Origin: Sphingomonas sp. 35-24ZXX | Lineage (GTDB): Bacteria; Pseudomonadota; Alphaproteobacteria; Sphingomonadales; Sphingomonadaceae | Assembly (NCBI RefSeq): GCF_000786215.1 | Contig: NZ_JROG01000004.1 | Span: 558,001-622,000 of the forward strand | DNA: 64,000 nucleotides | Direction: 5' to 3' | Shown here: one piece after another, positions 49,906 to 58,488 of the stretch | Layout of the letters: each line of letters opens with the position of its first letter | Position numbering within the stretch: the stretch's first letter is position 1 | Notes under the pieces: model-generated | What the model saw: the letters and a program-made list of their open reading frames with translations, nothing else | Database searches by the model: none | Told to the model about the DNA's origin: nothing | Program-made: the position numbers and the translations under genes

Positions 49906-51141
49906 TCACTCGGCGCGGGGTGGACGCGGCAGGCTGAACAGCGCCGCGCTGCTGGCCAGCATCAGCCCGGCAGTGGTCCACAGGAACAGATCGTAGCTTC
50001 CGGTCTGGTCGAATATTCGCGCCGCGACCAGCGGACCTATCGCGGTACCCAGCGACAGCGCGATAAGCAGCGCGCCGTAAAGTGCGCCAAAGGCCCTAAG
50101 GCCGAAATAGCGGGTGAGGATGTAGACGATCACGTCGATCTCTGCCCCCAGGGTCAGGCCGATGAACAGTGCGGCAAGCATCGGTCCCGGGCCGCCCGCG
50201 CCGCTGAACAGCAGGATGATCGCGCCCGTCGCGGGCAGGATGAACACGCTGCCGCCGACCAGCCGTGCCTGGTAGCGATCGATCAGGAATCCGGTGCCCA
50301 GCCTGCCGACAATGGAGGCCAGGCCGATCAGCGAGGCGATTCCGGCAGCGCTGGTGGCGGTGGCACCCCGTGCGGTCAGCACCGGCACGAAATGGATCGA
50401 CATCGCCACCATGCCGAAGGTGAGCATCAGGCATGTCAGGAATAGCCGGGCATAGGTGGTCGTGCGAATACCCTGAGCGAAGGATAGGCCATCGACGACC
50501 CCCTCCGGCTCGGCGGCGATCCGCTTGCCACCGCCGCGGGGCCGATCACGCGCGCCGCGGAAGAACAGGAAGATGACGGGAAACGCCAGGGCGATCCAGA
50601 TGCCGGCCTGCCAGGCCATGGCCTGTTGCCAGCCAAACGTGCCGATCAGCCGTGCGCCGAGATACGGGAATATGGCCTGCGCGACCGACGCACCGCACAG
50701 GGTGACGGCAAAGGCCAGGCCGCGCGACGCTTCGAAGCGTGATGCGACCGCGCTGGTCCACACCGTCGCCTGGACGGGCAGTGTGGCGGCGGCCATCAGC
50801 AGCCATAGCAGATACCAGTTCAGGGCATTGCCGGTAGCGGTTCCGATCAGCGCAAAGGCCGAGGCGGAAAGCAGCACGCCGCCGACGCCAAGTGCCCTGG
50901 GGCCGTAGCGATCAACGGCCAGGCCCACGGGGATGCTCATCAGCGCCTGGACCAGCGTAGCAATCGTCACCCCGAAAGTCACCTGGGTACGGCTCCAGCC
51001 CAAGCTTTCGGCCATCGGCTGGATATAGGGTCCAATGCCATAGATATGGATGACGCTGGTCGCATAGCCCAGCGCCGCAGCCACCGGCAGCATGAAATGT
51101 CCGCGCCATTCGGCCGCTGCGCTGGCCTTGTGCTCAACCAT
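49906..51141 (-). CDS. MFS transporter
   Basis: A 411-residue major facilitator with about 12 membrane segments and the DRYGPRALG loop motif. The family resembles monocarboxylate/oxalate-type MFS proteins. I chose ATG 51141, which overlaps the EthD stop by 8 nt; an ATG at 51165 is possible. Third gene of the operon with the Rieske oxygenase and EthD protein, so it may move the substrate or product of that oxygenase. Confidence 0.9.
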   Translation of the reverse strand: MVEHKASAAAEWRGHFMLPVAAALGYATSVIHIYGIGPYIQPMAESLGWSRTQVTFGVTIATLVQALMSIPVGLAVDRYGPRALGVGGVLLSASAFALIGTATGNALNWYLLWLLMAAATLPVQATVWTSAVASRFEASRGLAFAVTLCGASVAQAIFPYLGARLIGTFGWQQAMAWQAGIWIALAFPVIFLFFRGARDRPRGGGKRIAAEPEGVVDGLSFAQGIRTTTYARLFLTCLMLTFGMVAMSIHFVPVLTARGATATSAAGIASLIGLASIVGRLGTGFLIDRYQARLVGGSVFILPATGAIILLFSGAGGPGPMLAALFIGLTLGAEIDVIVYILTRYFGLRAFGALYGALLIALSLGTAIGPLVAARIFDQTGSYDLFLWTTAGLMLASSAALFSLPRPPRAE

Positions 51142-51487
51142 CGAGCGGATCCAGCACGGTTTCATGCGCCGAAACGGCGAAGGCCAGGCTTCTGCTGCGA
51201 TCGAACAGCTTTTCCTCGTCGGCGATTACATCGGCGGGCATCGCGTCGCTGCGCAAGGCAGCGAGCACGGCGTCACGGATGGCTGCGCTATCGAACCAGA
51301 GTTCGGTGATGACATCGCAAGGACCTTCGCTGCCATCAGGAGCCGGCTCGATGTAGTGCCGTTGATAGCGTCGCGCTCCTCGCATGTACTTCATGCAGAG
51401 CGGAACGTGATGATCCTCGTAATAGGCGCGAAATTTAGCACGGCTCATGCCGGGCCTTCGCTTCAGGAATATCATCAGCCGGTGCAT
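51134..51487 (-). CDS. EthD-domain protein
   Basis: A 117-residue ferredoxin-fold (dimeric alpha/beta barrel) protein: MHRLMIFLKRRPGMSRAKFR, then YYEDHHVPLCMKYM and ITELWFDS. EthD proteins accompany oxygenases in ether, steroid and polyketide metabolism, acting as accessory or lyase-like factors. It starts 12 nt after the Rieske oxygenase stop and overlaps the MFS gene. The exact role here is unknown. Confidence 0.85.
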   Translation of the reverse strand: MHRLMIFLKRRPGMSRAKFRAYYEDHHVPLCMKYMRGARRYQRHYIEPAPDGSEGPCDVITELWFDSAAIRDAVLAALRSDAMPADVIADEEKLFDRSRSLAFAVSAHETVLDPLDG

Positions 51488-51499
51488 CGGCGACAGCCA

Positions 51500-52903
51500 T
51501 CAAAAATCGTAGAGGAAGAATTGGCCGTCAAAATTTCCGCCGAGCGTATGGGTGGCTGAGGCCAGCTTTTCGCGCGGGGCATCGGCCAGATAGCCGTCGA
51601 TGATCCGGTTGTAGTTGCTGATCATACCTTCCTTTTCCTTGCTCAGGCGCATGAATTCGAAACCCTTGGCGTGGAGCCCCTTTTGCTGGACGGGAATGTT
51701 CGAATAATCCTGGCGCGGAATGGGCGGAAACTGGTCGCTGTCATACGGCAGGACTGTGGGTTCCATGACAGGGTCGGGCTCTTCACCCTTCGGAAAATGG
51801 GTGAGCGACCAGATCTCGAAGGTGCAGCTTTCCGGTCCGGTCGGCCGAATGCGATAGGCGCTGGTGCTGGTGAAGAACGGCAGGAGGAAATAGTGCGGAA
51901 AGAGAAACTCGACCGCATGGACGGGGTCGGATACAGCCAGGGCATTGAGGTCGGGCACATTTTCGCCGCGCGCCTTCAGCCCTTCGACGATGGTATGCTG
52001 GACCGCACCGAACCAGTGCATCAGCATCTGCTGCGGATCATCGGGCAGGACATCGGCGGGGACCATCCTGGCCAGCTCCACCTCCTTCGCATGCACCATG
52101 CCGGCCATGCCCTCGCTCAGCAGTTCCAGATTCTTGACCTGAGCGGCGATGTTTTCTGCCTTGGTCCAGTGCGGATTGACCTGATCGCCGATGCCGCCGG
52201 TGTCATGACCATACATTGAGTTGTACAGGCTCGGAACCGCTCGCTGGAGCTGTGGATGGGTGCGCATGACATGATAGCCTTCCATGAAGGCTTCCATCGC
52301 GATCTTCCAGTTGGCCGGAATCTCGGTCGAGAACCACCATTCGGCGCGCTGGTCGGCGTGGAGCCGCTTTTCCAGCGCATCCAGGACCGGCCCCCAGGTT
52401 TCGCGCAGCGACAGCGCGTCGTCATCGAAATTGACAAACACGCAACCCAGCGCTTCCTCGACCCTGCATTCTGGCAGCTTCAGTTCGTCCTCACCCAGCA
52501 GGCTCTCGTCGAACAGGTGACGGCCATAGACAAAGGTGTTCTTGCCCTCGCCATTCCAGCGCCAGCCGTGAAAGGGACAGATGAAACCCTGTGTCTTGCA
52601 GTTGCCATGGCCGCCGCCAGGCACCAGCTGCACACCCCGATGGCGGCACGCATTGTGAAAGCCGCGTATGCCGTCCTTGGTCCGCGTGACGATGACCGAC
52701 TTTCCCAGGATCGAATACTCGATCCAGTCTCCGACATTCTGGATCTGTTCAACTCGGCACGCCATCTGCCATGTGCGCGACCACAGCTTGTCGGTCTCGA
52801 GATCATAAAAGCCCTGATCGTAATAGCGCTTCACCGGAATCTTCTGTGGATCGGTGACGCGGAAGGGGACGGTGCTGTCTGAGTACATGGGGGATGTCGA
52901 CAT
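51500..52903 (-). CDS. Rieske non-heme iron oxygenase, alpha subunit
   Basis: A 467-residue oxygenase subunit. Rieske ligands: Cys86-x-His88 (CRHRG) and Cys109-x2-His112 (CPFHGW). Iron site: EAFMEGYHVMRTH with His211 and His216; the bridging carboxylate is Glu208 instead of Asp. ATG 52903 is preceded by AAGGG. It leads the operon with EthD and MFS genes and is divergent from the MaoC-type hydratase. No reductase is adjacent, so it must rely on a shared ferredoxin. Substrate unknown. Confidence 0.93.
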   Translation of the reverse strand: MSTSPMYSDSTVPFRVTDPQKIPVKRYYDQGFYDLETDKLWSRTWQMACRVEQIQNVGDWIEYSILGKSVIVTRTKDGIRGFHNACRHRGVQLVPGGGHGNCKTQGFICPFHGWRWNGEGKNTFVYGRHLFDESLLGEDELKLPECRVEEALGCVFVNFDDDALSLRETWGPVLDALEKRLHADQRAEWWFSTEIPANWKIAMEAFMEGYHVMRTHPQLQRAVPSLYNSMYGHDTGGIGDQVNPHWTKAENIAAQVKNLELLSEGMAGMVHAKEVELARMVPADVLPDDPQQMLMHWFGAVQHTIVEGLKARGENVPDLNALAVSDPVHAVEFLFPHYFLLPFFTSTSAYRIRPTGPESCTFEIWSLTHFPKGEEPDPVMEPTVLPYDSDQFPPIPRQDYSNIPVQQKGLHAKGFEFMRLSKEKEGMISNYNRIIDGYLADAPREKLASATHTLGGNFDGQFFLYDF

Positions 52904-53022
52904 GGTGTTTCCCTTGCCAGGCGGAAAGTCGGGCCGGATTGGACTGCAAAATTGGTAACCGCAGGTCAGGGTTGCGCAAAGGGGAGAGGGGAATTGTCGG
53001 CACAAGCATCGCCGGGCCGATT

Positions 53023-53037
53023 TGCTGCAGTGCAGCA
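53023..53037. promoter_or_regulatory. 15-bp palindrome in the Rieske/hydratase divergent region
   Basis: TGCTGCA-G-TGCAGCA is a perfect 7+7 inverted repeat with one central base, lying about midway in the 237-nt gap between the Rieske oxygenase (-) and the MaoC-type hydratase (+). Position and symmetry suit an operator for a dimeric regulator. The protein is not identified. Confidence 0.5.
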
Positions 53038-53140
53038 GAAACGCAACAATGCTCCGGCGATATGTGGCCGGGTTGCATCGCCGCAGCTTGCCTAGGCGGG
53101 GCCGCTTTGCCAGCACCATGGCATAGCTGAGGAAAAGACC

Positions 53141-54319
53141 ATGCCCGACATCAAGCTCGATTGTTCCGATCTCGACAATTATATCGGCAAGCCGATGCAG
53201 CCTGCGCGAATGGTCGATCCGTTTGCCAATACCGATATCCGGCGCTGGGTGCAGGCCATGCATTATCCCAACCGCCTGCATTATGATTCCATGTTCGCAA
53301 TGCAGAGCCGGTTTGGCGAGCTGATCGCCCCCCAGAGCTTTGCCGTGTCGATGGACGATGGTCATGGTTCCGCGCCGTCCTGCATCGGCCTCATTCCCAA
53401 TTCGCATATGCTATTCGGCGGGGATGAATGGTGGTTCTACGGTCCGCGAATCAAGGGCGGTGACCGTGTCTGGAACGAACGGATTCCGTTCGATTACAAG
53501 ATCAAGGACACCTCATCCTTCGGGCCGACCTGCTTCCAGCGGGGCGACAATTTCTACTACAATCAGCATGGCGATCTGGTGGCCAAACAGCGTTCTACCT
53601 CGATCCGTTATGCGCAGGCCGCGGGCGAGGCGAGTCAGGCAGGGTCCAACGAAGGCCAGGAAGACCCGGTCTGGACCGATGACGAACTGGAAGAGCTGGA
53701 GGTGCGCAAATATTCGTGGATCAGGATGCTCCATTATCTGGGCCATTCGCCGCGCTACTGGGACGATGTGGAGGTCAACACTGCGCTGCCGGAACGGGTT
53801 TTCGGACCCCATTCGATCGTCAGCTTCACCACCGAATGGCGTGCATATACCTTCACGCAATGGGGCTCGATGCACCGCCGCACCGATCTCAACATGGAGG
53901 AACTGGGCTTTGTCGGTCCGATGGCCGGGCCGGAACAGGACCCGACCGAGGAAGCGAACAATCCCGAAAACACCGATGGGGCCTATATCGGCCCGTCGCG
54001 CGGCCACCTCTTCCCGCGCTGGGCCCGCTATATCGGCATGCCGCGCGGCTATGGCTATGGCGCATCCATGGGGGCCTGGATCACCGACTATTTCGCGGGC
54101 TGGGCCAGCGAATGGGGCATGGTGCGCCATTCGGTCGCCCATTATCGCAGCCCTGCGCTGACCGGCGATATCACGATCATGACCGGCAATATCCTCGACA
54201 AATATGTCGACGAGGATGGTCGCTACATGGTCGCTGTCGATTGCCGGATGTGCAACCAGCTGGGTTCGGTGCTGGCAACCGCCAAGGCGGAAATCGAGCT
54301 GATGAAGAAGCCCGGGTGA
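53141..54319 (+). CDS. MaoC-type hydratase/dehydratase paralogue
   Basis: A 392-residue double hot-dog protein, paralogous to the one at 21770 with the same TDIRRWVQAM, APQSFAV and DEWWFYGP segments. Where that protein has DYPNPIH, this one has HYPNRLH (41-47), so the two differ at the likely active-site loop. The C-terminal half (YGYGASMGAWITDYFAGW, HYRSPALTGDITIMTGNI) matches. It should act on an enoyl-CoA, perhaps of different shape. The stop overlaps the NTF2-like gene's GTG start. Confidence 0.85.
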   Translation: MPDIKLDCSDLDNYIGKPMQPARMVDPFANTDIRRWVQAMHYPNRLHYDSMFAMQSRFGELIAPQSFAVSMDDGHGSAPSCIGLIPNSHMLFGGDEWWFYGPRIKGGDRVWNERIPFDYKIKDTSSFGPTCFQRGDNFYYNQHGDLVAKQRSTSIRYAQAAGEASQAGSNEGQEDPVWTDDELEELEVRKYSWIRMLHYLGHSPRYWDDVEVNTALPERVFGPHSIVSFTTEWRAYTFTQWGSMHRRTDLNMEELGFVGPMAGPEQDPTEEANNPENTDGAYIGPSRGHLFPRWARYIGMPRGYGYGASMGAWITDYFAGWASEWGMVRHSVAHYRSPALTGDITIMTGNILDKYVDEDGRYMVAVDCRMCNQLGSVLATAKAEIELMKKPG

Positions 54320-54882
54320 GCGCATCCGATCTCGATGCGCTGGCAGTCACGGTCCGCAACCTTCAGGACCGACAGGAAATTCTCGACTGCATCATGCGCG
54401 AAGCCCGCGGGCGTGACCGGCAGGACTGCGACCTGATCGAATCCTGCTGGTGGCCCGACGGCATTGATGAACACGGCCCGATTGTCACACCCGCGCCCGA
54501 TTATCCCGAACGCGCCAACGCCGGCCATGCCCGCTTCTTTTCGGCGACCATGCACCATATCACCACGCACAATTGCGAGATCGACGGCGATACGGCGCAT
54601 TGCGAAAGCTATGTCATCGGGACCATGCTCTCGCCCGACCGGCAAAGCATGAAGATTGCGCCAGGCCGCTATTTCGACCGGCTCGAGCGCCGCGCTGCAG
54701 CCGATGGCCAGATGCAATGGCGGCTGCTCTATCGACGCTGCACCGTCGAAATGTCGCTCGATGGAGAAGCCGACTGGGTCAACGGCCCGATGTGCAAGGG
54801 CTTTCTGAGGTCGGTCTGGAGCAAGGAAGATCGCAGCTATCAAAGGCCCATCGAGGTCGGCAGCGATGGCGAACGCTGGTAG
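54316..54882 (+). CDS. NTF2-like (SnoaL-type) protein
   Basis: A 188-residue alpha+beta barrel protein of the SnoaL/NTF2-like superfamily. LQDRQEILDCIMREARGRDR begins the fold, FFSATMHHITTHNCEIDGDT and AHCESYVIGTML follow, and GRYFDRLERR marks the inner sheet. Relatives include ketosteroid isomerases, dehydratases and small oxygenase subunits. GTG 54316 overlaps the hydratase stop (GTGA). A homologue with similar YIDRLEKRDG is partly visible at the right edge. Possible roles are isomerase or lyase; a Rieske beta subunit shares this fold, but it is not next to a Rieske gene. Confidence 0.85.
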   Translation: MSASDLDALAVTVRNLQDRQEILDCIMREARGRDRQDCDLIESCWWPDGIDEHGPIVTPAPDYPERANAGHARFFSATMHHITTHNCEIDGDTAHCESYVIGTMLSPDRQSMKIAPGRYFDRLERRAAADGQMQWRLLYRRCTVEMSLDGEADWVNGPMCKGFLRSVWSKEDRSYQRPIEVGSDGERW

Positions 54883-55737
54883 TCAGCGGATGATCAGCGG
54901 ATACTGGATGCGCGGCTCCACCCCATGTGTGTCGCGCGCGGATGGCGGAAAGCTGCCATCCTGGCGGGTTATGCCATAGCGCCGCCCGAGTTCGGCGCCG
55001 ATCAGGGTCTGACCCGAGAACGAAGTCAGTTCCGGATCCTGCGAAAGAGCCCAGATGATCTGGCCGGTATATTCGGTCGGTTCCAATATGGCAGGCAGGT
55101 GCCCGTATTTCTGCGGATCGGCCTCGATCATTGCCAGCAGCCGCTCGCTTGCCAGTGCCCCCATCCACACCGATATGGCCGAAACCCCGGTATCCCGCAG
55201 ATCGACCGCCATGTCGGCTGCCAGCTTGTCGAGACCGGCCTTGTGCGCACCATAAGCCGGCCCCATGCAGTAATGAACCGACCCCGGCGACGAGGTGAAT
55301 GCGATCAGGCCGCTGCCCTGCCTCACCATCGCCCTCGCTGCATGCCAGCTGGCGACATAGCTCGACCGTACGCCGACATCGATCATCTGTGAAAGCGACA
55401 GCGGCTTTTCCCAGAATTGGCCCGGTGCGTGCAGGGCATCCTGGATGGCACAGGCATTGTTGACCAGAATGTCCAGCCTGCTCGCATCCCGTGCCACCCG
55501 GTCGAACAGCGCCTGCACCTGCGCGTCATCGGCATGATCGCAGCGAATGGCCACGCCCTTGCCACCTGCTGCGGTGACGGCTGCGGCTGTTTCATGGATC
55601 GTGCCTGGCATTCCGGTATCACTGCTGCTGTCGGAACGGCCGGTCACATAGACCGTGCAGCCGTGACTGCCGAGCGCGATGGCGATCCCGCGACCTGCGC
55701 CGCGACTGGCTCCGGTGACGATCGCAACGGCTGTCAT
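54883..55737 (-). CDS. Short-chain dehydrogenase/reductase, DHRS1-like
   Basis: A 284-residue SDR: TGASRGAGRGIA near the start, VTGRSDSSS (NADP-type), NNAC in place of the usual NNAG, and active site YGAHK. The pattern resembles DHRS1-type dehydrogenases. Its ATG overlaps the stop of the CoA-transferase (55734-55737). The substrate is unknown. Confidence 0.9.
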   Translation of the reverse strand: MTAVAIVTGASRGAGRGIAIALGSHGCTVYVTGRSDSSSDTGMPGTIHETAAAVTAAGGKGVAIRCDHADDAQVQALFDRVARDASRLDILVNNACAIQDALHAPGQFWEKPLSLSQMIDVGVRSSYVASWHAARAMVRQGSGLIAFTSSPGSVHYCMGPAYGAHKAGLDKLAADMAVDLRDTGVSAISVWMGALASERLLAMIEADPQKYGHLPAILEPTEYTGQIIWALSQDPELTSFSGQTLIGAELGRRYGITRQDGSFPPSARDTHGVEPRIQYPLIIR

Positions 55738-56891
55738 ACCTGATCCTTCAAGGCGTCCAGCACTGCGTCGGTATCCCGTCCCAGTGCCGGCGTCGGGCCA
55801 GCCACCCGGCCGGGAGTCTTCGAAAACCAGGTCGGTATGCCGGGAAAGCGGATATTGCCCTGCGCCGTCTCCACTTCCTCGAAAAAGCCGATCTGGTTGA
55901 GGTGCGGGTCATCGAACAGTTCGTCGGTCGTGCGCAGCGGTGCGGCGGGCACGTTCAGCGATTCCAGCAATTCCAGCCATTCGGCTGTCGAACGAGTCTT
56001 GAAGGTTTCACCAAGACATTGATAGATGTGGTCTATCTGGCCTGCCCGCTGCGCCAGTGTCGCCATGTCGGGTGTCACCCAGTCGGGCTTCACGGCCTCG
56101 ACAAAGGCGTTCCAGTGACGGTCGTTATAGATCAGCGCCGCGACATGGCCGTCGCTCGTCCTGTAGGGGCGGCGGTGCCGGTTGGCAGCGCGATGATAAT
56201 GGGCCGGCCCGATCGGCGGGTCGAACAGTCTGCCGCCGGCATGTTCGACCAGCATGAAGCTGGCCATGGTCTCGAACATGCCGATCTCGACCTCCTGCCC
56301 CTCGCCGGTACGCTCGCGGTGGAACAGCGCCATGACCGTTGCATAAAGCGCCGTCAGGCCCGCCACCTTGTCTGCCATGATCGTCGCGACAAAGCCGGGC
56401 TCTCCGTTCATCAGCGCCTGGACGTGCGGAATGCCACATTCTGCCTGGATGGTATCGTCATAGGCGGGCTTGTCGGCATAGGGGCCTCGCCGCGAAAAGC
56501 CGTAGCAGTTGGTATAGACGATATCCGGTTTGATCGCGCTGACGGCAACATAATCGAAACCCAGACGGGCAATCGCCTTGCCGCGCATCGAATGGATGAA
56601 GACATCGGCACTGGCAACCAGCTGGCGCAGCGTTTCCTTGCCTTCATCGCTGCGGAGGTCGAGCACCACCGACTTCTTGCCACGGTTGCAGTTGACGAAG
56701 ATGCTGCCCAGGCCAGGTTCCTGTCCGGCGTTGATATACCGGGTATCGTCGCCGCCCGGCTGTTCCACCTTGATCACCTCGGCCCCCATGTCGGCCATGA
56801 TCTGCGTGGCATAAGGGCCAAAGACCATGCTTGTCAGATCGATGACGCGAAGGCCGGCAAGCGGGCCTTGGTGGACGGATGGTGCTGGCAT
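55734..56891 (-). CDS. Family III CoA-transferase (CaiB/BaiF)
   Basis: A 385-residue CoA-transferase: GLRVIDLTSMVFGPYATQIM (13-32), NRGKKSVVLDLRSDEG (69-84) and MADKVAG (172-178) with catalytic-type Asp174; TGEGQEVEIG follows. AGGAG precedes ATG 56891. It is the first gene of a two-gene operon with an SDR and divergent from a Rieske oxygenase. Expected function is activation of a pathway carboxylate by CoA transfer. Confidence 0.92.
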   Translation of the reverse strand: MPAPSVHQGPLAGLRVIDLTSMVFGPYATQIMADMGAEVIKVEQPGGDDTRYINAGQEPGLGSIFVNCNRGKKSVVLDLRSDEGKETLRQLVASADVFIHSMRGKAIARLGFDYVAVSAIKPDIVYTNCYGFSRRGPYADKPAYDDTIQAECGIPHVQALMNGEPGFVATIMADKVAGLTALYATVMALFHRERTGEGQEVEIGMFETMASFMLVEHAGGRLFDPPIGPAHYHRAANRHRRPYRTSDGHVAALIYNDRHWNAFVEAVKPDWVTPDMATLAQRAGQIDHIYQCLGETFKTRSTAEWLELLESLNVPAAPLRTTDELFDDPHLNQIGFFEEVETAQGNIRFPGIPTWFSKTPGRVAGPTPALGRDTDAVLDALKDQV

Positions 56892-57051
56892 GTAACTCTC
56901 CTGATCGGCCCTCTGACCTAGCCGGTTGGCGCTGCCAAATCCATGCGCGCACAGTTCGCCGGGCCGATATGTGCCCCTGGCAAGCCCCCTCGCGTTGTCC
57001 GGTTTTCGGAGCGATGCTACCCCCAGCAACCGCAGCGGAAAGGGCAGGACA

Positions 57052-58413
57052 GTGAGCAGAAGCGATCGGATCGTCGACACGGCGGAGCAACTCGAAGCGC
57101 CCTTTACCATCAGCCCCGAGGCTTATGTGTCCCGCGATCATGCGCGGATGGAGCGTGACCGGCTCTGGCGCAAGGCCTGGTTGCAGGCGGGCCGGGAAGA
57201 GGACATTCCCGAGGCTGGCGATTTCGTCACCTATGACATTGGCGACGATTCCATCATCGTCCTGCGGGCGGATGACGGGACTATCAGGGCGTTTCACAAT
57301 GTCTGCACCCATCGCGGCCGCCGTCTTGTCGACACGCCCCAGGGCAAGCGCAACGCAAGCGGCAACCGGCGCAACTTCATTTGCGGCTTCCATGGCTGGA
57401 CTTTCGACCGCGAAGGCCAGTGCACCTTTGTCCAGCATCAGGATGACTGGCAGGGGGCGTTGACCCCTGAGCGCACCGCGCTGGGCAAGGTGCGCTGCGG
57501 CAACTGGGGCGGGTGGCTGTGGATCAGCCTGGATCCCGACGGTCCCTCGCTGGAGGAATGGCTGGGACCGATCCCCGAAATGCTCGATCCGTTCGGCCTT
57601 CAGAACATGCGCTGCCGCTGGCGCAAGTGGATCGTGTTCGACTGCAACTGGAAGGTGGCGCTGGAGGCGTTCAACGAAACCTATCACGTGCAGACCACGC
57701 ATCCCGAGTTCAATCAGTTCGGCCAATTCCGCGGCTGGGCGCGCAATCACGGCCTTCACACCAATATCGGCTATGAGGCACCCAAGGGACAAGAGCAGGA
57801 CCAGGCCAAGCTGCGACTGGGATCGGGCGAGGACCCGCGCCAGTCCACGGCGGACATGCAGGTCTTCACCTGGGTAAATGCCAATACCAACACCACGCGC
57901 ACGCTGGTCGATGCGGCACTACGGCTGAAGGACGAGCTGCCAGAGGACACGCCTGCACCCGAGGTTTCCGCCCATTGGCTGAAATCCGCGCGCGAGGCCG
58001 ATGCAAGGCGCGGTGTGGTCTGGCCGGTAGTGCAGCCTGCGCATGTGGCGAAGAGCGGCACGGCCTGGCAGGTCTTCCCCAATTTCCAGATCGGCCACGC
58101 CGTCAACAACATGCTCTGCTATGCTGCGCGGCCCTTTGGCGACGATCCTGACAAGTGCATTTTCGAAGCTGCAGTGTACGAACTCTATCCCGAAGGCGAG
58201 GCACCGCAGACCGAATGGGAATATACCGCAGCCGAAGACTGGCCCCCGGTCCTCCAGCAGGATTTCGCCAATATGCGCGCCGTGCAGCAAGGCATGAAGA
58301 ACATCGGCTTCCGTGGTACGCTGCCCAACCCCTATATGGAACGCGCCATCGGCAGCCTGCACATGAATCTTGCGCGGTTCATTGGTTCGGCCTTCCCCCG
58401 CAATCTCGATTAA
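57052..58413 (+). CDS. Rieske non-heme iron oxygenase, alpha subunit
   Basis: A 453-residue oxygenase subunit. Rieske ligands: Cys85-x-His87 (CTHRG) and Cys111-x2-His114 (CGFHGW). Iron site: EAFNETYHVQTTHPEF with His212 and His217; the bridging residue is Glu209, not Asp. GTG 57052 follows GGAAAGGGCAGGA. It is a single gene divergent from a CoA-transferase and ends at a terminator. Third Rieske enzyme in the window and not closely similar to the other two outside the metal sites. Confidence 0.92.
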   Translation: MSRSDRIVDTAEQLEAPFTISPEAYVSRDHARMERDRLWRKAWLQAGREEDIPEAGDFVTYDIGDDSIIVLRADDGTIRAFHNVCTHRGRRLVDTPQGKRNASGNRRNFICGFHGWTFDREGQCTFVQHQDDWQGALTPERTALGKVRCGNWGGWLWISLDPDGPSLEEWLGPIPEMLDPFGLQNMRCRWRKWIVFDCNWKVALEAFNETYHVQTTHPEFNQFGQFRGWARNHGLHTNIGYEAPKGQEQDQAKLRLGSGEDPRQSTADMQVFTWVNANTNTTRTLVDAALRLKDELPEDTPAPEVSAHWLKSAREADARRGVVWPVVQPAHVAKSGTAWQVFPNFQIGHAVNNMLCYAARPFGDDPDKCIFEAAVYELYPEGEAPQTEWEYTAAEDWPPVLQQDFANMRAVQQGMKNIGFRGTLPNPYMERAIGSLHMNLARFIGSAFPRNLD

Positions 58414-58434
58414 GCGCTCCAGCCTGATACAAGC

Positions 58435-58470
58435 GGACCGCCGACCAGACGGGCGGCGGTCCCTTCTGTT
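58435..58470 (+). terminator. Terminator after the Rieske oxygenase at 57052
   Basis: GGACCGCC (58435-58442) pairs with GGCGGTCC (58455-58462), followed by CTTCTGTTTT. It sits in the gap between the Rieske gene and the convergent TauD gene. Confidence 0.78.
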
Positions 58471-58488
58471 TTGCGGGTATTCAGCCGA

